Source: Calonectria ilicicola (lineage: Eukaryota; Ascomycota; Sordariomycetes; Hypocreales; Nectriaceae). From it: DNA of 64,000 nt. Shown here piece after piece: positions 1 through 11,056 of this stretch (positions within the stretch are counted from its first letter, which is position 1; each line of letters starts with the position of its first letter). Under the pieces are notes generated by a model that saw nothing but the letters and a program-made list of their open reading frames with translations, searched no databases and was not told the origin of the DNA. The stretch is taken from contig CP085826.1 in the NCBI GenBank assembly GCA_020809705.1, positions 5,580,001 through 5,644,000 on the forward strand. Direction: 5' to 3'. Position numbers and translations under genes: made by a program.

Positions 1-1
1 T

Positions 2-2917
2 TATGGGGGAAACCCGTCTGACAAGCTGTTCAGCCCTCGAGTTTCTAATTTGGATCTCTCCAAGTCGGATCAGGCCTCTTCCAATCCCTCAAGGGGCGAT
101 GTTAGTCCCAAGTCCACTCCTGTGGATGGCGTCGAGAAGTCGAGTCGGACCCCAACAATTGAAAGCGGCACGACCGCCAAGACTTCTCCCCCCGTCTCGA
201 GGCCTACTAGCCTGAAGAGAACAATGACGGATGTAATGTCCATTTCTGCACATGACAATGTGACGCAGCCTTTCTTTAGCGGACAGCCGATTTATCAAGA
301 ACCACTAGCGTCCCCCGTTTTACAGCCGACTCCATCGACGGCCAACTTCCCAGCCTCTGTGGGCCCCTCACTAGGTCCTTCGGTCCATGGTAATACAAAT
401 CGATGGGTTCCTGCCGCGCAGGCCATTTTCACTACCGAAGTCAAGCCCCCATGGACAATTATTGCTGCCAACGATTTGGCTTGCCTGGTATTCGGCGTCA
501 CCAAGGCTGAGGTTCGAAAAATGGGCATTTTAGAGGTTGTTCAAGAGGAGAGGAGAGCATGGCTAGAGCGGAAGCTGCTCCGGAAAAATGAGGATGATAT
601 TGATCAGGTCCAGAGCCCCTCCGGACAATCAACTCCTGCTGCATCAGCGGCCTCAGCACTTCTTGGTGGCCGGTCAGGCATCACTGCTCAACTTCTGAGC
701 AAGCCGAATTCGAGGTCCCAGCCGAACAGTTACCCCCAGCGACGTGCTCAGACGGTTCATAGCGGGGATCCCAATCCTCCAAAGGCACGGGGCGGCGGTC
801 ACCACCGAAACAATCTTTCTCGAGGGGTCTTGCTGTGCGGCGATGTTGTTCCTATCCAGAAGCGAAATGGCGCCACGGGCTCCGCGAGTCTCTGGGTTAA
901 GGAGAAGCGGGTTGGTTTGATCTGGGTTTTGGAAGAAATCCACGAGGATGTGGCCTACATTACCCTCGACGAAGAAGGAATAATTCAAAAAGTTTCTGGT
1001 GCTACGGCTCCTATCTGGGGTGTCGAGTCTCTGCCCTCCGGCTACGATATCGCAACGCTTATTCCCCGGATTCCTCGGCAGGGCATTGACCCCAATACGG
1101 GCGAGATCGACTTTGCCCAGGTTACACGACGGAAGTATTTTACATGCCCACATTCTCCCAAAATCAACATTCCTTGCACTGTTGAACAGGTGAGAGGAAA
1201 GCTTGAGCTGCGTGTGTCAACGTTTCCTCACATGGCTGGTATCGTTGTTGTTGAGCCAGAGACGCTCAAGGTCCGCAGCTCGAATTCCGTGTTCTGTGGT
1301 GCGCTCTTTGGCTTCGAAAAATCCGAGGGGATGGCCATTAATTCCATTATCCCTGATTTCGACAAGATCTTAGAAACTCTAATGAACGAGGATGGGATTC
1401 AGCTTCTCGATGGCATGGTGGTTCCCGAACATCGTTTCAGGAAAGCCTCAGCCATGCTCGCCCTCAAAGAACATCGCCCTGACGCTGCCGCCGCATTTCT
1501 TAGCCCTACCGGCATTCCTGCCAAGCACCGTGATGGTTCAGACCTGAAGGTTGACGTCCAAATGCGCGTGGTTAAGAGCGAAAAGAAAACGCGGGTTATG
1601 AATGAGACTGTTGTCGAGGGCAGCGACGAAGAAAACTCCGGCTCTGAGTCTGGCGAGACCACCTTCGAAGTGACACATGCGGAAATCATGTATGCCTTGT
1701 GGATTACTTACTCACGCCATTTGCATGGTTCCCAACCCCATCTCAACATCGCCTCCCCTACTCCATCTGGAACTGCGACGCCATTGCACCAGCCCTCCCC
1801 TGGGCAAACCCCGGCCCATACCCCTATAGAGATTGCGTCTGACGATGACTCGCCAAAAAAGGATGTGATGTCGACGGCATCCTCCATCTCCAAACAAATC
1901 AAGGATGCTGCTCTTAGTGCCGCAGCAAGGCTGACCGGACAGCACAAGAGCCCACCAAAACCTGCTGAAAAGTCCTCTGACAAATCCCCTGAAAACTCTG
2001 CTGAAAAATCCTCGCCTGTCCCAAAGGTTCTCGAGCCTCCCCATAAGAAAACCATAGACGATTACGTGATACTTGAGGACATGGGCCAAGGAGCCTATGG
2101 CCAAGTGAAGCTTGCTCGACACAAGGAATCTGGTAAGAAGATTGTGCTAAAGTATGTTACCAAGCGTCGTATTCTCGTGGACACGTGGACCAGAGACAGA
2201 AAGTTGGGCACTGTGCCATTAGAAATCCACGTTTTGGAGTATCTTCGGAGGCCCGAGTATCGCCATCCTAATATCCTCGAGATGGAAGGCTTCTTCGAAG
2301 ACGACGTGAATTATTACATCGAGATGAAACCACATGGACTCCCCGGTATGGATCTCTTCGACTACATCGAACTGCGAACCAACATGGAAGAGTCCGAGTG
2401 TCGAAGTATTTTTGTTCAAGTAGCCAGGGCCATTCATCATCTCCATACCAAGGCCAAGGTGGTCCATCGTGACATCAAGGACGAGAATGTCATTCTTGAT
2501 GGGGAGGGAAATATTAAGGTCATAGATTTTGGAAGTGCAGCGTATATTAAGAGCGGACCTTTTGACGTGTTTGTGGGAACAATTGGTAGGTTGCCATTCC
2601 ATCTCTTTGAGCCCTAACCTGCTGGCTGACCTCTGTGACTAGATTATGCCGCCCCTGAAGTTCTCGCAGGGAAGCCCTATCGCGGAACAGAGCAAGACGT
2701 TTGGGCGTTGGGCATTCTTCTGTATACCATCATTTACAAGGAGAACCCCTTTTACAGCATTGATGAGATCATGGATCGCGACCTTCGCATCCCCTTTACG
2801 CTTAGCGACGAAAGCATTGATCTCATCCGATGCATGCTAAACCGTGATGTTGCTAAGCGGTACAACATCGATCAGGTGCTTGAACACCCTTGGTGCCAAG
2901 AAACCTCTACCAGTTGA
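2..2917 (+). CDS. PSK1: PAS-domain serine/threonine kinase (PASK/Psk1 family), 5' partial
   Basis: Nutrient-sensing protein kinase; in yeast Psk1/Psk2 tune glycogen synthesis, glucose partitioning and translation (family knowledge). The reading frame is already open at base 2, so the start lies left of the window. Exons are 2-2585 and 2643-2917; the 57-nt intron joins codon g|at and restores the activation-segment motif GTIDYAAPE. 952 codons are visible. A PAS-like segment lies near visible residues 134-195 (WTIIAANDLACLVFG), a second near 317 and a third near 408-470. A Ser/Pro/Lys-rich linker precedes the kinase domain, which starts near residue 686: glycine loop GQGAYGQV, ATP lysine in IVLKYV, catalytic HRDIKDEN, DFGSAAY. 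The phrase RDRKLGTVPLEIHVL matches the PASK-specific N-lobe. The C-terminus ends just after the kinase fold. It converges with the SEA4 gene. Confidence 0.93.
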
Positions 2918-3547
2918 AGACCAGAAGACAAACCACGGAGAATGCAAAGCCGCCAGGCCATGGAAGAGAAAAATTCAGACAAACAGCTTGAAACTTTTTG
3001 GTCATGATACCCCCTGGAACAAGGAGACCTTAACCATTTTTTTGTCCGTTTAAGCGTTAGACATATACGCCTTCTACTTGGAGAGTTGGATATAAAGATA
3101 CTGAGAAAGAAACGGATCGCGAAGCCGCAGTTAGACTATGAACTTGGAGCATGCACGGGCAGTTATATACATCATCATTATGTTATTTTAGGCAGACTCG
3201 AGATGGCATGGCTGGGGATGATGGGCGACGATGATGATGATGGCTGTTTTGGGCGTTGATTGCTTGCTGCGTGCTGTGCCGGGAAGAATAAGAAAGTAAG
3301 AAGAAAGGGCATATTACTTATCGCAACTTGAAACGATACCTTGACTGAAGAAGTCATGGAGCAAGACGCGGATTTTATCATTAAGTAAATTCCAATTGAC
3401 AACCATAGCATTTTGGATTACACCAATCGCTATAGTACCGAGGAGTTGAATAAAGAAATAATAAAAAAAGACTAGCAATTACGAATCACCACCATCACTC
3501 CCCAGCCTCCTACTCCAAACATAACTAAGTCGATATTATGACGGCGT
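2918..3547. other. Convergent intergenic region, 3' ends of PSK1 and SEA4
   Basis: About 630 bases between two converging stop codons. It is moderately AT-rich and contains A-rich runs suited to 3' processing on both strands (for example near 3459-3473). No ORF with family similarity and no RNA gene was recognised. Confidence 0.6.
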
Positions 3548-6500
3548 TTAATGGTAGCCCAGCTCCGGATTTGCCCTGAAATTGCAGCGACATCGACACT
3601 CAGGCACAGGACACTCGACGTGGCGGGCGAACCACTGTCTGGCATGGTCGAGGTGCAGTACGTGCTCGCAGCGTAGACAAAAGGTCGGGAAACGCCCAGC
3701 CATGCGCGTCTCCTCCTTCTCCTCAGGCTTGTCGGAACGTGGGACTCCGACGACCTCGAGACAGACCACGCACCGCGGAAGATGGCGACCACAGTTGGGA
3801 CAACTGATGCCGGAGTTTATGCTGGTGGCGAGGAAAGGGTTTCGCGCCTCGAGGTTCGAGGGCGCGGGGGCTGAGGCTGCATGGCGGGTGTTTGCGAGGG
3901 ACGTCTCGGCGTCGCAAGTAACGCAGCGCAGGGCGATCTGGCGCGATGGTGGCTTGAGGCTGGGGGTTCCGTCGCGCTTCGAGCGCTTCGTAGACTCGAC
4001 GTCAAACTTTGTGCGCTGGAAGAAGAGCTTGTGACGCTGGAGGTGCGCGCGGTAGGCATTGCGCCATGCACGGCATCGAACGTCGTCAATGTACCGTGGT
4101 GCGCAGATGGAAAGGATCAAGGTTGCTGTCTGGACATCGTGGAACTTTTGAATGTAGCGAGCAAAGATGTCAACCATGATCTCGGTTATGCCGGTGAGGG
4201 CGATGCCCTCAATGTCACCATCCTTTACTGCTTTCTCGACCTGTTCGTTTAGCCAGACGGTGAGTTGATCATCATTGAAGTTGCGGACAGCGATATAGAC
4301 ACGGTCAGAAAGAGGAAGGGAGTGCTGGTTAGCTATGGCGGCCCAGTCACTGGTTGCAATTAGGGATGAGATGGCGCGAAGATAGGGGTCCGTTTTTGAC
4401 GCAACAGCTTCATCAAAGTCGAGCTGCTCCTTGGCTAGTCTCTTATCGCCGCGTCCCATAAGTTGAAGCGCGAGGGAAACGAATAGCAGCTCGGGGTGCG
4501 CTGAGCTTGCTTTTTTAAGGATCTGAATGGCCTGCTTAGTATCGCCCTGGAAGAGAGCTCGAGCGGCCGCCATGGTATGCATCGTGGTGGGATATTCTGG
4601 GTCCGGTTGGCAGTTGGATCCCTTGGGATCGTGTTTCTCAGAGTTGCCCCAGCTGCAAATTTCTAGACATAGTTGTCTGTGATGAGGGTACTTTGTTGGA
4701 GCACCGTCAAACTTTAGGAGGTGATTCTTCTTGCAAAATGATGCAATGTTGCGTTCCCAAGTAGATCGATCTGGTTCTGATGCTCCAGGGGTCAACCTCA
4801 GATTAGGATTACGGCCTTAGTCAGTTAGCAGATATCAAATCTTCCCATCATAAGCATCATACCGAGGTAGTTGTTCCAAATAGAGTGAACGCCCAAATAA
4901 CTAAGATCAATATTTGATAAAATGAGACCGCCATCTTGCGCTGTTTCTTCCGCACCTGAGAGAGTTTAGCCATTAAATCGAGTATTGAGAAATATCCCAA
5001 CTCACTCGCAATCCAATCCCAGGCATACTTGACCCACGGGTCATCCGCAACAATATCACGGTTGGCGACTGGATCAAAAAGGTATTTGTCCTTGGCTCGC
5101 AATAGCATAGTGTGATCGATGACACATTGTGCCTCTCTGGGCAGGCCTTCTGTTTCCGCCAGAGACGTGAGAAGAGCATCGTGAATTTCCCGGCATGTTC
5201 CCAGGCTATCGGAAGCCAGGGTCAAGTTAGAAGTCTCGGACTTTTCCACCTTGGTATCGCCCACTCGAGGCTTTACTCCGTTGACAGATGGCAATGGTTG
5301 AAACTCGTTGCGCACAAAGGCACGCAACGCCCTGATTTTGGCCGCGACACCTTTAGCATTGTTGAATTCTTCAGGTAGCGGACTCTTTGTGGCTCCAATT
5401 TCATCGATAGTGACCGACGAAAGAGTGTTAGACTTGAGCGCAGTTTGCACATCTGCTCTGATCCTAGCGCTCTCCGGTCCGAATAGGGGGACCTCTGAAA
5501 GACTTTGTTCTATAAGTAGTGGCCCTAGCATTTCAGAGGCCTGGGAAGGTTCAAACTGCATTATGCTATGATACGGGGTACCCTCTATGTGTTGTCAGAA
5601 CTTTGATCTAGTCCTAGAACATCTCACGTACCTTCTAGCCCACGATGGGGCGCCTGCCATGGCACAAGCTTAAAAACGTGGTCAGCCGTATTAGATGGCT
5701 GTTCGAGAATGTCAAAGTTGCCGTTCGCCCGGAGCACAAGCAGTCTTGGTCGCAAAACCGTGGATCCCAGCGGAACCCAATCAAAGGCAACAATGCGGTC
5801 ATTCTTCCTCGATGTTTCGAAATAGGATACATCCATCTCATGTGATTTCTGGACTTGTAAAAGCTCAGGGCCAGTCTGAACAACTGTTGTCGGTGTCTCC
5901 TTGTTGGTTTGCAAAACTTTAAGTTGTCCAGTCCGCGAAAGTACTGCAAGAAGACCACGCTGGTCACGGGAGTATCTCAGCGCGCGGATAAGAGAATGCT
6001 TGCCTTCAGCCAGGAAGGGGTCAGAGTCAGTCTCAATCACTCGATCCAAACGCAACGCTCCTCCCCACGGCAGATCGCCATCATCGACCGCCTGTACGTA
6101 GTTGTGAGATGCTACGGGTCTTGAGGTAGCACGTCTATCCCAGATCATGATACCTGGGCTATCAAGGGCGGACGAGGCAAAATAGTTTGGATCATTATCA
6201 ATAGTAAGATTATTGTTACACTTCGTTTGAAAAGTAATGACGCCTCCTGGATCTATCAGAAAGGGTTAGTTTGTCCGCTCTGGTGCCGGCGCTGCACGGT
6301 ACGATGCATCTCACCTCGAAGATCATGAAGTCGTAGTCCTTGAGCTTTGATGCCAACCACCAAGGTTTGAGGGCTGTCTTCAAAGAATTTGACACTTGAT
6401 ACCGAAACACTAGGCTCTAAGCGGTATTTTGGGTCGGTGATAGAAACATCCGACGGAAACCCTCTTGTATTTTTGTCCATGGATGAGAGCCGACTGACAT

Positions 6501-6888
6501 CCCAAATATGGAGACACTGGTCCATTCGGACACGGTCAAGTCCGACAGCCAGTAGTCCAGTGCGGTTGAATGCCACGGCCTGGCAGGTGCGGGACATTTT
6601 GAGGCCAAGTTCGACATAGGCATTAGAGCCATCATCAATCTTCAGCAAGTTCACCACACCTGTTCCAGTGCCAACCGCTAGGAGCCCTGGATTGGTGGGA
6701 GACCAGTCGTATGTTGTGAGCGGGGGGAAGTCATCATGTCGGTTGACTTTTTTGTAGTCAAACCGGCCTGTACGTGCATGACCTACAGGTTCGTACAACT
6801 GAACAACCCGGTGCTGGAGGTTGATGTGGATGAAACTATCAACGGAGTGGACACACCACTTGACTAGGCCAGGCTCCGGTCGGTCCAT
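3548..6888 (-). CDS. SEA4: SEA/GATOR2 complex subunit Sea4 (MIOS homologue)
   Basis: Subunit of the vacuole-associated SEACAT/GATOR2 complex, which relieves inhibition of TORC1 by amino-acid signals (family knowledge). Five exons on the minus strand: 6888-6315, 6252-5632, 5584-4956, 4900-4863 and 4796-3548, giving 1036 aa, about the length of yeast Sea4. The introns are 62, 47, 55 and 66 nt; exon 4 is a 38-nt micro-exon. Exons 1-2 encode the WD40 propeller (TTYDWSPTNPGLLAVGTGTG, HIWDVSRL, LRLHDLRDPGG, SPGIMIWDRR). The middle is an alpha-solenoid (AAARALFQGDTKQAIQILKK). The C-terminus carries zinc-ribbon/RING-like pairs (CVTC, CPNCGRHLPRCVVC, FCLRCEHVLHLDHARQWF, CPVPECRCRC), the typical MIOS ending. 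The start is the first ATG of exon 1. Divergent from EFG1. Confidence 0.93.
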
Positions 6889-7449
6889 AGTAAGGCACGA
6901 TGAGGTTGATGCTTAGAGAAAATAAATAAAGATCAGAGTTTAGCGTTCTAAATTGAGTAGATTCCGTGTGCGATGGCCGCCGCGCCGTTGCGGTAACCGA
7001 AGATGGTGGGTGGTTGATGATGAAGGGACCACACAATTGATCAGGCGACAAGATCTTAAAAGAAGACGTGGAAGGTAACAGAGAGGCGTGGATAGTTAGT
7101 ATGTCTAGAAGCCGCTATCCGGGGCCATCCGAGTTGATTTACATATGCCCCATAGCTTTTCAACAAGCGGAAACCCAACGCGGAGTGTTGACCGAAACAA
7201 TCATTGGTTCATCCAGCTCGTCAGAGGCAATGTGAGGTTGTGAGTAGCTCCCAGGCGCCCCGCCACCGAAAATAGGCGCTAGTCCCCATTCAGTCACCGC
7301 CGATAAGATAGTGCTCCCCAGCCAATAAGTTCTTCCTCAGTCCCCGCGAGCCAGAAAAAAAGTTCCTGGTCAGTCCCGACAGCAGTTCGCAGCTTTCCTT
7401 GTGTTGAGCTTTCAGAGGCCAATCCCGTCGCACTCGACCACAACACACG
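6889..7449. promoter_or_regulatory. Bidirectional promoter SEA4 / EFG1
   Basis: The 561 bases between the two divergent start codons must hold both promoters and 5' UTRs. No coding similarity is visible. An EFG1-proximal stretch (about 7300-7440) is pyrimidine-rich, as is common just upstream of fungal starts. I could not identify a specific factor site with confidence. Confidence 0.6.
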
Positions 7450-8406
7450 ATGGGGAAGAAGAGAGATTTCGAAGAAGTCGGCTCTCCAGAGCAAGGCTCC
7501 CCCGAGCCGCACAGTTCCAATAGCGCCGCTCCATTCAAGAAACAGAAGCACCAAGGCAAGGCCAAACACCGACCGAACGAAGGAAGTTCGCAATGGGCCA
7601 AGAAGCGCGCGCGCAACATTGAACGACTATTGAACCGAAACCAAGATCTTCCCGCCAATGTCCGCAATGATCTCGAGCGCGAGCTTGCCGCGCATCAAAC
7701 TACCGTCTCCGACAAATCCTTCCAGAAGAAGCGAAGCGCCATGATCTCCAAATACCACATGGTGCGATTCTTTGGTATGTAGTCTGAGATGAATACCTTG
7801 TTAGATTTTATGATGTTAACAATATATCCAGAACGAAAACGGGCCATGCGACTAGCCAAACAAATCCGAAAGCAACTCGAACAAACCGACTCGCCAGAGG
7901 AAACGGAGGAACTAAAACGTCACCTACATATTTCGGAGGTGGATGAGGCATACACTCAGAACTTCCCTCATTTAGAAACATACATCAGCTTATATAAGGC
8001 CGAAGTGATCAAGGACGAGGATGAAGAAGACAAGGCCGCCAAAACGAAGGCATTGCTTACAGCCCAGAGACCCGCCATGTGGTCAGTCATAGAGCAGGCG
8101 ATGAAGGAAGGCCCCTCTGCCCTACGGGAAATCCGAGAAAGGCGCACATCGGGTGAATCAAAAGAAAGCAGAAATAATCAACCCCGTCGCCAACAGAAAG
8201 ACAAGCCGGCAACGACGCCAGCCAAGAACATCACCAAGACACAACCCAAACAACAACCACAGGAGAAGGCTGCACCACAGGCCACAGGCGATTCACAAGT
8301 CAAGATGAATAGGAGAGAGCGCAGACGTTTGATGCGCGAGTCTGCGCCGGCAGCCAAGGATGAGGATGACGACAGCGACGGCGGAGGCTTCTTTGAGGAA
8401 GGTTAA
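7450..8406 (+). CDS. EFG1: rRNA-processing protein Efg1
   Basis: Nucleolar factor needed for early pre-rRNA processing toward the small subunit (family knowledge). Exons are 7450-7774 and 7832-8406 (299 aa). The 57-nt intron joins g|aa and restores the family run [20 protein letters not shown]. Before it lies the Efg1 core: basic leader (KKRDFEEV), [14 protein letters not shown], and a helical stretch ending in [20 protein letters not shown]. After it, [20 protein letters not shown] continues the conserved coiled-coil domain. The C-terminus is low-complexity, Lys/Gln-rich, with [13 protein letters not shown] and an acidic DEDDDSD tail, typical of nucleolar proteins. The start is the first ATG of an uninterrupted frame in a pyrimidine-rich context. 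It shares a short divergent promoter with SEA4, a TORC1 regulator, which is functionally suggestive only. Confidence 0.93.
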
Positions 8407-9618
8407 TAGCTGGGGTAAGGAAGCGATAAGAAGAAAAGTCTGTTTGCGCGAGCCCGGTATTTGCATTTTGTCAGGCTGGGGCGTTATCATTTGAACATTG
8501 GTTGATACCCGAGCGGTTAGTCGACTCGGTTCCTTGCAGAGCAAGTCAATGAGGTTGGGCGGCATGGTCAGATACGACACTCAAGCACTCCCCAGGCCAG
8601 ATCCAAGAGAGTAAACGCATTGGATTAATTGGCCCCCAGTAGATAGCGAGTTAATTGAGATGTGCCCAGCTCTCATGGCCCAACAAACAAAATGCACACA
8701 TTGTTGCTGAATACCACACTGCGGGGCGCCGCTAACTATGACATGTGATCCCCAACCTAGTAAGCAGGTTGCAAAGTAGATGGCACGGAGATAAAGGCTG
8801 ACGAAATAAGACGTACAACATGGTCTTTGTTGCAGTAGATGTGATAAGAACCAAGGCCAAGAAAGGTGAGGAAAATAAATAACCCTAAATAATAGGATGC
8901 CAATGTTCAGAGAATGTCGCTTTAGGATTGTAACGTTCACATCATCATTGATTTTAAACGTAGCGTGAGGAGGAGGAAAAGCTATATTACATGCAGCGCC
9001 AGAAACATCCACGCCAACCGCCTTCTCTGTACCGTTTATTTTTGCGGCCCGCTTGCCTAGCCGCTCATGCCTGCATGTCCCTTTCCAAAAGATGGATCGC
9101 GGCCGAGTCTGCCTTCGTTGTGCTCATTGTTGGCCAACAGAGCCAACAGGGAAATGCGCCTTTGAGTCGGCCTAGCCCCACAGGCACCAGTCATTGACTC
9201 CCCGCCACGGCCGCGACCAAGACGAGGCCCAGGCATTGCCTCCTTCTCCTCGCATTGACAGCCTCGCTGCAGCCAACGCTCTCATCCCACGCTGTAAGCG
9301 ACCTCTCATTCGTAGCTTAGGCCGCCCTCATCCGCCACGACAGGCTCTGGATTGGATGCCCGGTTATCCCGCGTGCCATTTCCCATTACGGAGAGGAGGG
9401 CCTCCGCGGGGTGAATGGGGGCCCATCGCGTAGAAGATTCTCTCACGTCGGGCTGATTGCCTATTTACACGTCACCTCTCTCCCATTTCCCGCCGTCTTG
9501 AACATTCTCCTTTCCTCCTTCATCCTTCTCCTTCTTTGTTCAGTATTTAGTGGAGTGCAGAAATACAACCCACATCACACACAGCTCAAACACCACGCCA
9601 CGGCACAACCAACACATC
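8407..9618. promoter_or_regulatory. Intergenic EFG1-dsRBD gene, promoter in its right part
   Basis: About 1.2 kb. The left half looks like 3' flank and spacer, with no recognisable gene. The right end has a CT-rich tract (about 9478-9540) followed by a CA-rich leader (about 9560-9618), the usual fungal core-promoter and 5' UTR pattern for the gene starting at 9619. Confidence 0.55.
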
Positions 9619-10850
9619 ATGGCATCCAACTCCAACGAACACGATCACGCACGCATCAGAGAAGTCGTGCGTGACTACCTTGACAAGTGGGAGGATTGGG
9701 AGAAGAAAAACAAAAAGAATGCAACCATTAGTCCCGCTGAACTTTCGGCCTTGTTGCTCCTTGCTCAGCGTCCATTCGAACAAGAATTAGATGACCACAA
9801 CTACATCGGTGAAATACATGGCAAGCCTTCACTTTTTTTTTTCCGCATTTCTGCTCTTCTGTTATCCCTAAAATCAGATATTAATGTTTCTTGATTCAGA
9901 ATGGGTGACAAAAAACCAATGCGGTCCCCTCTCCTGGGATGAGAAAGAACTTAACGATCCCGTGACGAAACAAAGGGTCTACCGTGTAATGATCAAACTT
10001 CCCAATGGCATAGGTAAATTTCCTCGCGAGGGCTATGGACTCGCGCCTGGAAAGAAAGCACACGCGTACCCGGTGAAGAAGGTATGACATGACATTGGCT
10101 AAGCGTATGAGCTCGGTACCATACCAACATGACAGAAGCTGACAACTTGAATAGAAGGCAAAGCAGGTCGCTGCAAAGTGGGCTCTTACTTGGTTGAAAG
10201 AACGACCCAAATCAGCCGATGCTGCCTCGGACTCGTCCCCCAGCGATAGTGCCAGTGGGGACGACAATGCTCCAGATGAGACAGTGAACAAAGCTCCAAA
10301 CCCCCCATCTGCCCCCAAAGATAATAATCCCAAGGCGAATCGAGCAGCTCCCACGACTGAAAACTCACCCAATCGCAAAAAGGTCAAAACTGGAGAACGA
10401 GAGACTCAGATGGGTGCACCTCTGACTCCGTCGGGATCCAATGTCTTCTCAGGTTCATATCCTCCCCTCCGCGAGGAGGCGCCGCCCCTGCGCAAACCAG
10501 CCGATGGAGTCCCCAAGCAAGTCGATGGGCTCGCCAAGAAGTTGGGAATTGATGCGCCGAAATATGCAATCACTTGTGAAGCCGACGGTAGCTATTCGGG
10601 CCACCCGGTCTTCCAGCTCGACGGCCGAATGCCTGAGAATCTCGCCTGTGTCACGGGAATGGAGTCAGAGAACGAGGCTCGGGCAGAGATGGCCAGGATC
10701 GTCTTTGATTGGCTGTGTAGAGAATACAAATCAATGGACAAGGATAGAGCAGATATGCTACAGGAATACTCGGCACGTCGAGGTCAAGATCCGGTGGGGG
10801 TTGACATTGACAAAATGCTACACTCGCTCGAAGATCAACAACTGACTTGA
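9619..10850 (+). CDS. Putative protein with two dsRBD-like regions, unknown role
   Basis: No named family member recognised. Exon 1 runs from the ATG at 9619 to 9808 (GT donor) or 9820 (GC donor); both donors keep the frame. Exon 2 is 9900-10081 and exon 3 10155-10850, giving 355 or 359 aa. Region 1 (about residues 30-130) has the strand-strand-strand-helix order of a dsRBD: PLSWDEKEL, RVYRVMIKLP, KFPREGYGL, then a basic helix KKKAKQVAAKWALTWLKE that fits the KKxAKxxAAxxAL dsRNA-binding helix; splicing out the 73-nt intron 2 creates this helix. Region 2 (near the C-terminus) reads LAKKLGIDAPKYAITCEADG ... HPVFQL ... EARAEMARIVFDWL, a degenerate dsRBD lacking the KK pair. A Ser/Pro/Asp-rich disordered linker separates them. 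A dsRNA-related role is inference from fold pattern only. Confidence 0.75.
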
Positions 10851-11056
10851 AAGGGCAATACTCAATAGGTTATTAGAGGCAGTACTTGATCTGGTATTTG
10901 ATGCCTGGGTGTCCTGACTGGGACCTTTTTGTTTTAGTGCTGTTAACCCCACGACCCTTTTCGCCGTGTTGGTGGTAACATAGCAGTTGAATTTTATATT
11001 GGAGTTGCTTCTTTTTCTCTCGATTTTTGTACCCCAAGGTGTCTAACGCCCAACGC
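10851..11056. other. Short convergent gap (dsRBD gene / TPT1)
   Basis: Only 206 bases separate the two converging stop codons, so the 3' UTRs are likely to overlap. Nothing else is visible here. Confidence 0.5.

Noticed and set aside
3582..4252. Plus-strand frames opposite SEA4 (123-150 codons)
   Set aside because: Shadows of the zinc-finger and solenoid coding region.
8581..9012. 143-codon minus-strand open frame between EFG1 and the dsRBD gene
   Set aside because: The frame opens with a non-ATG codon, composition is not gene-like, and it lies in a normal-sized gap between two good genes.
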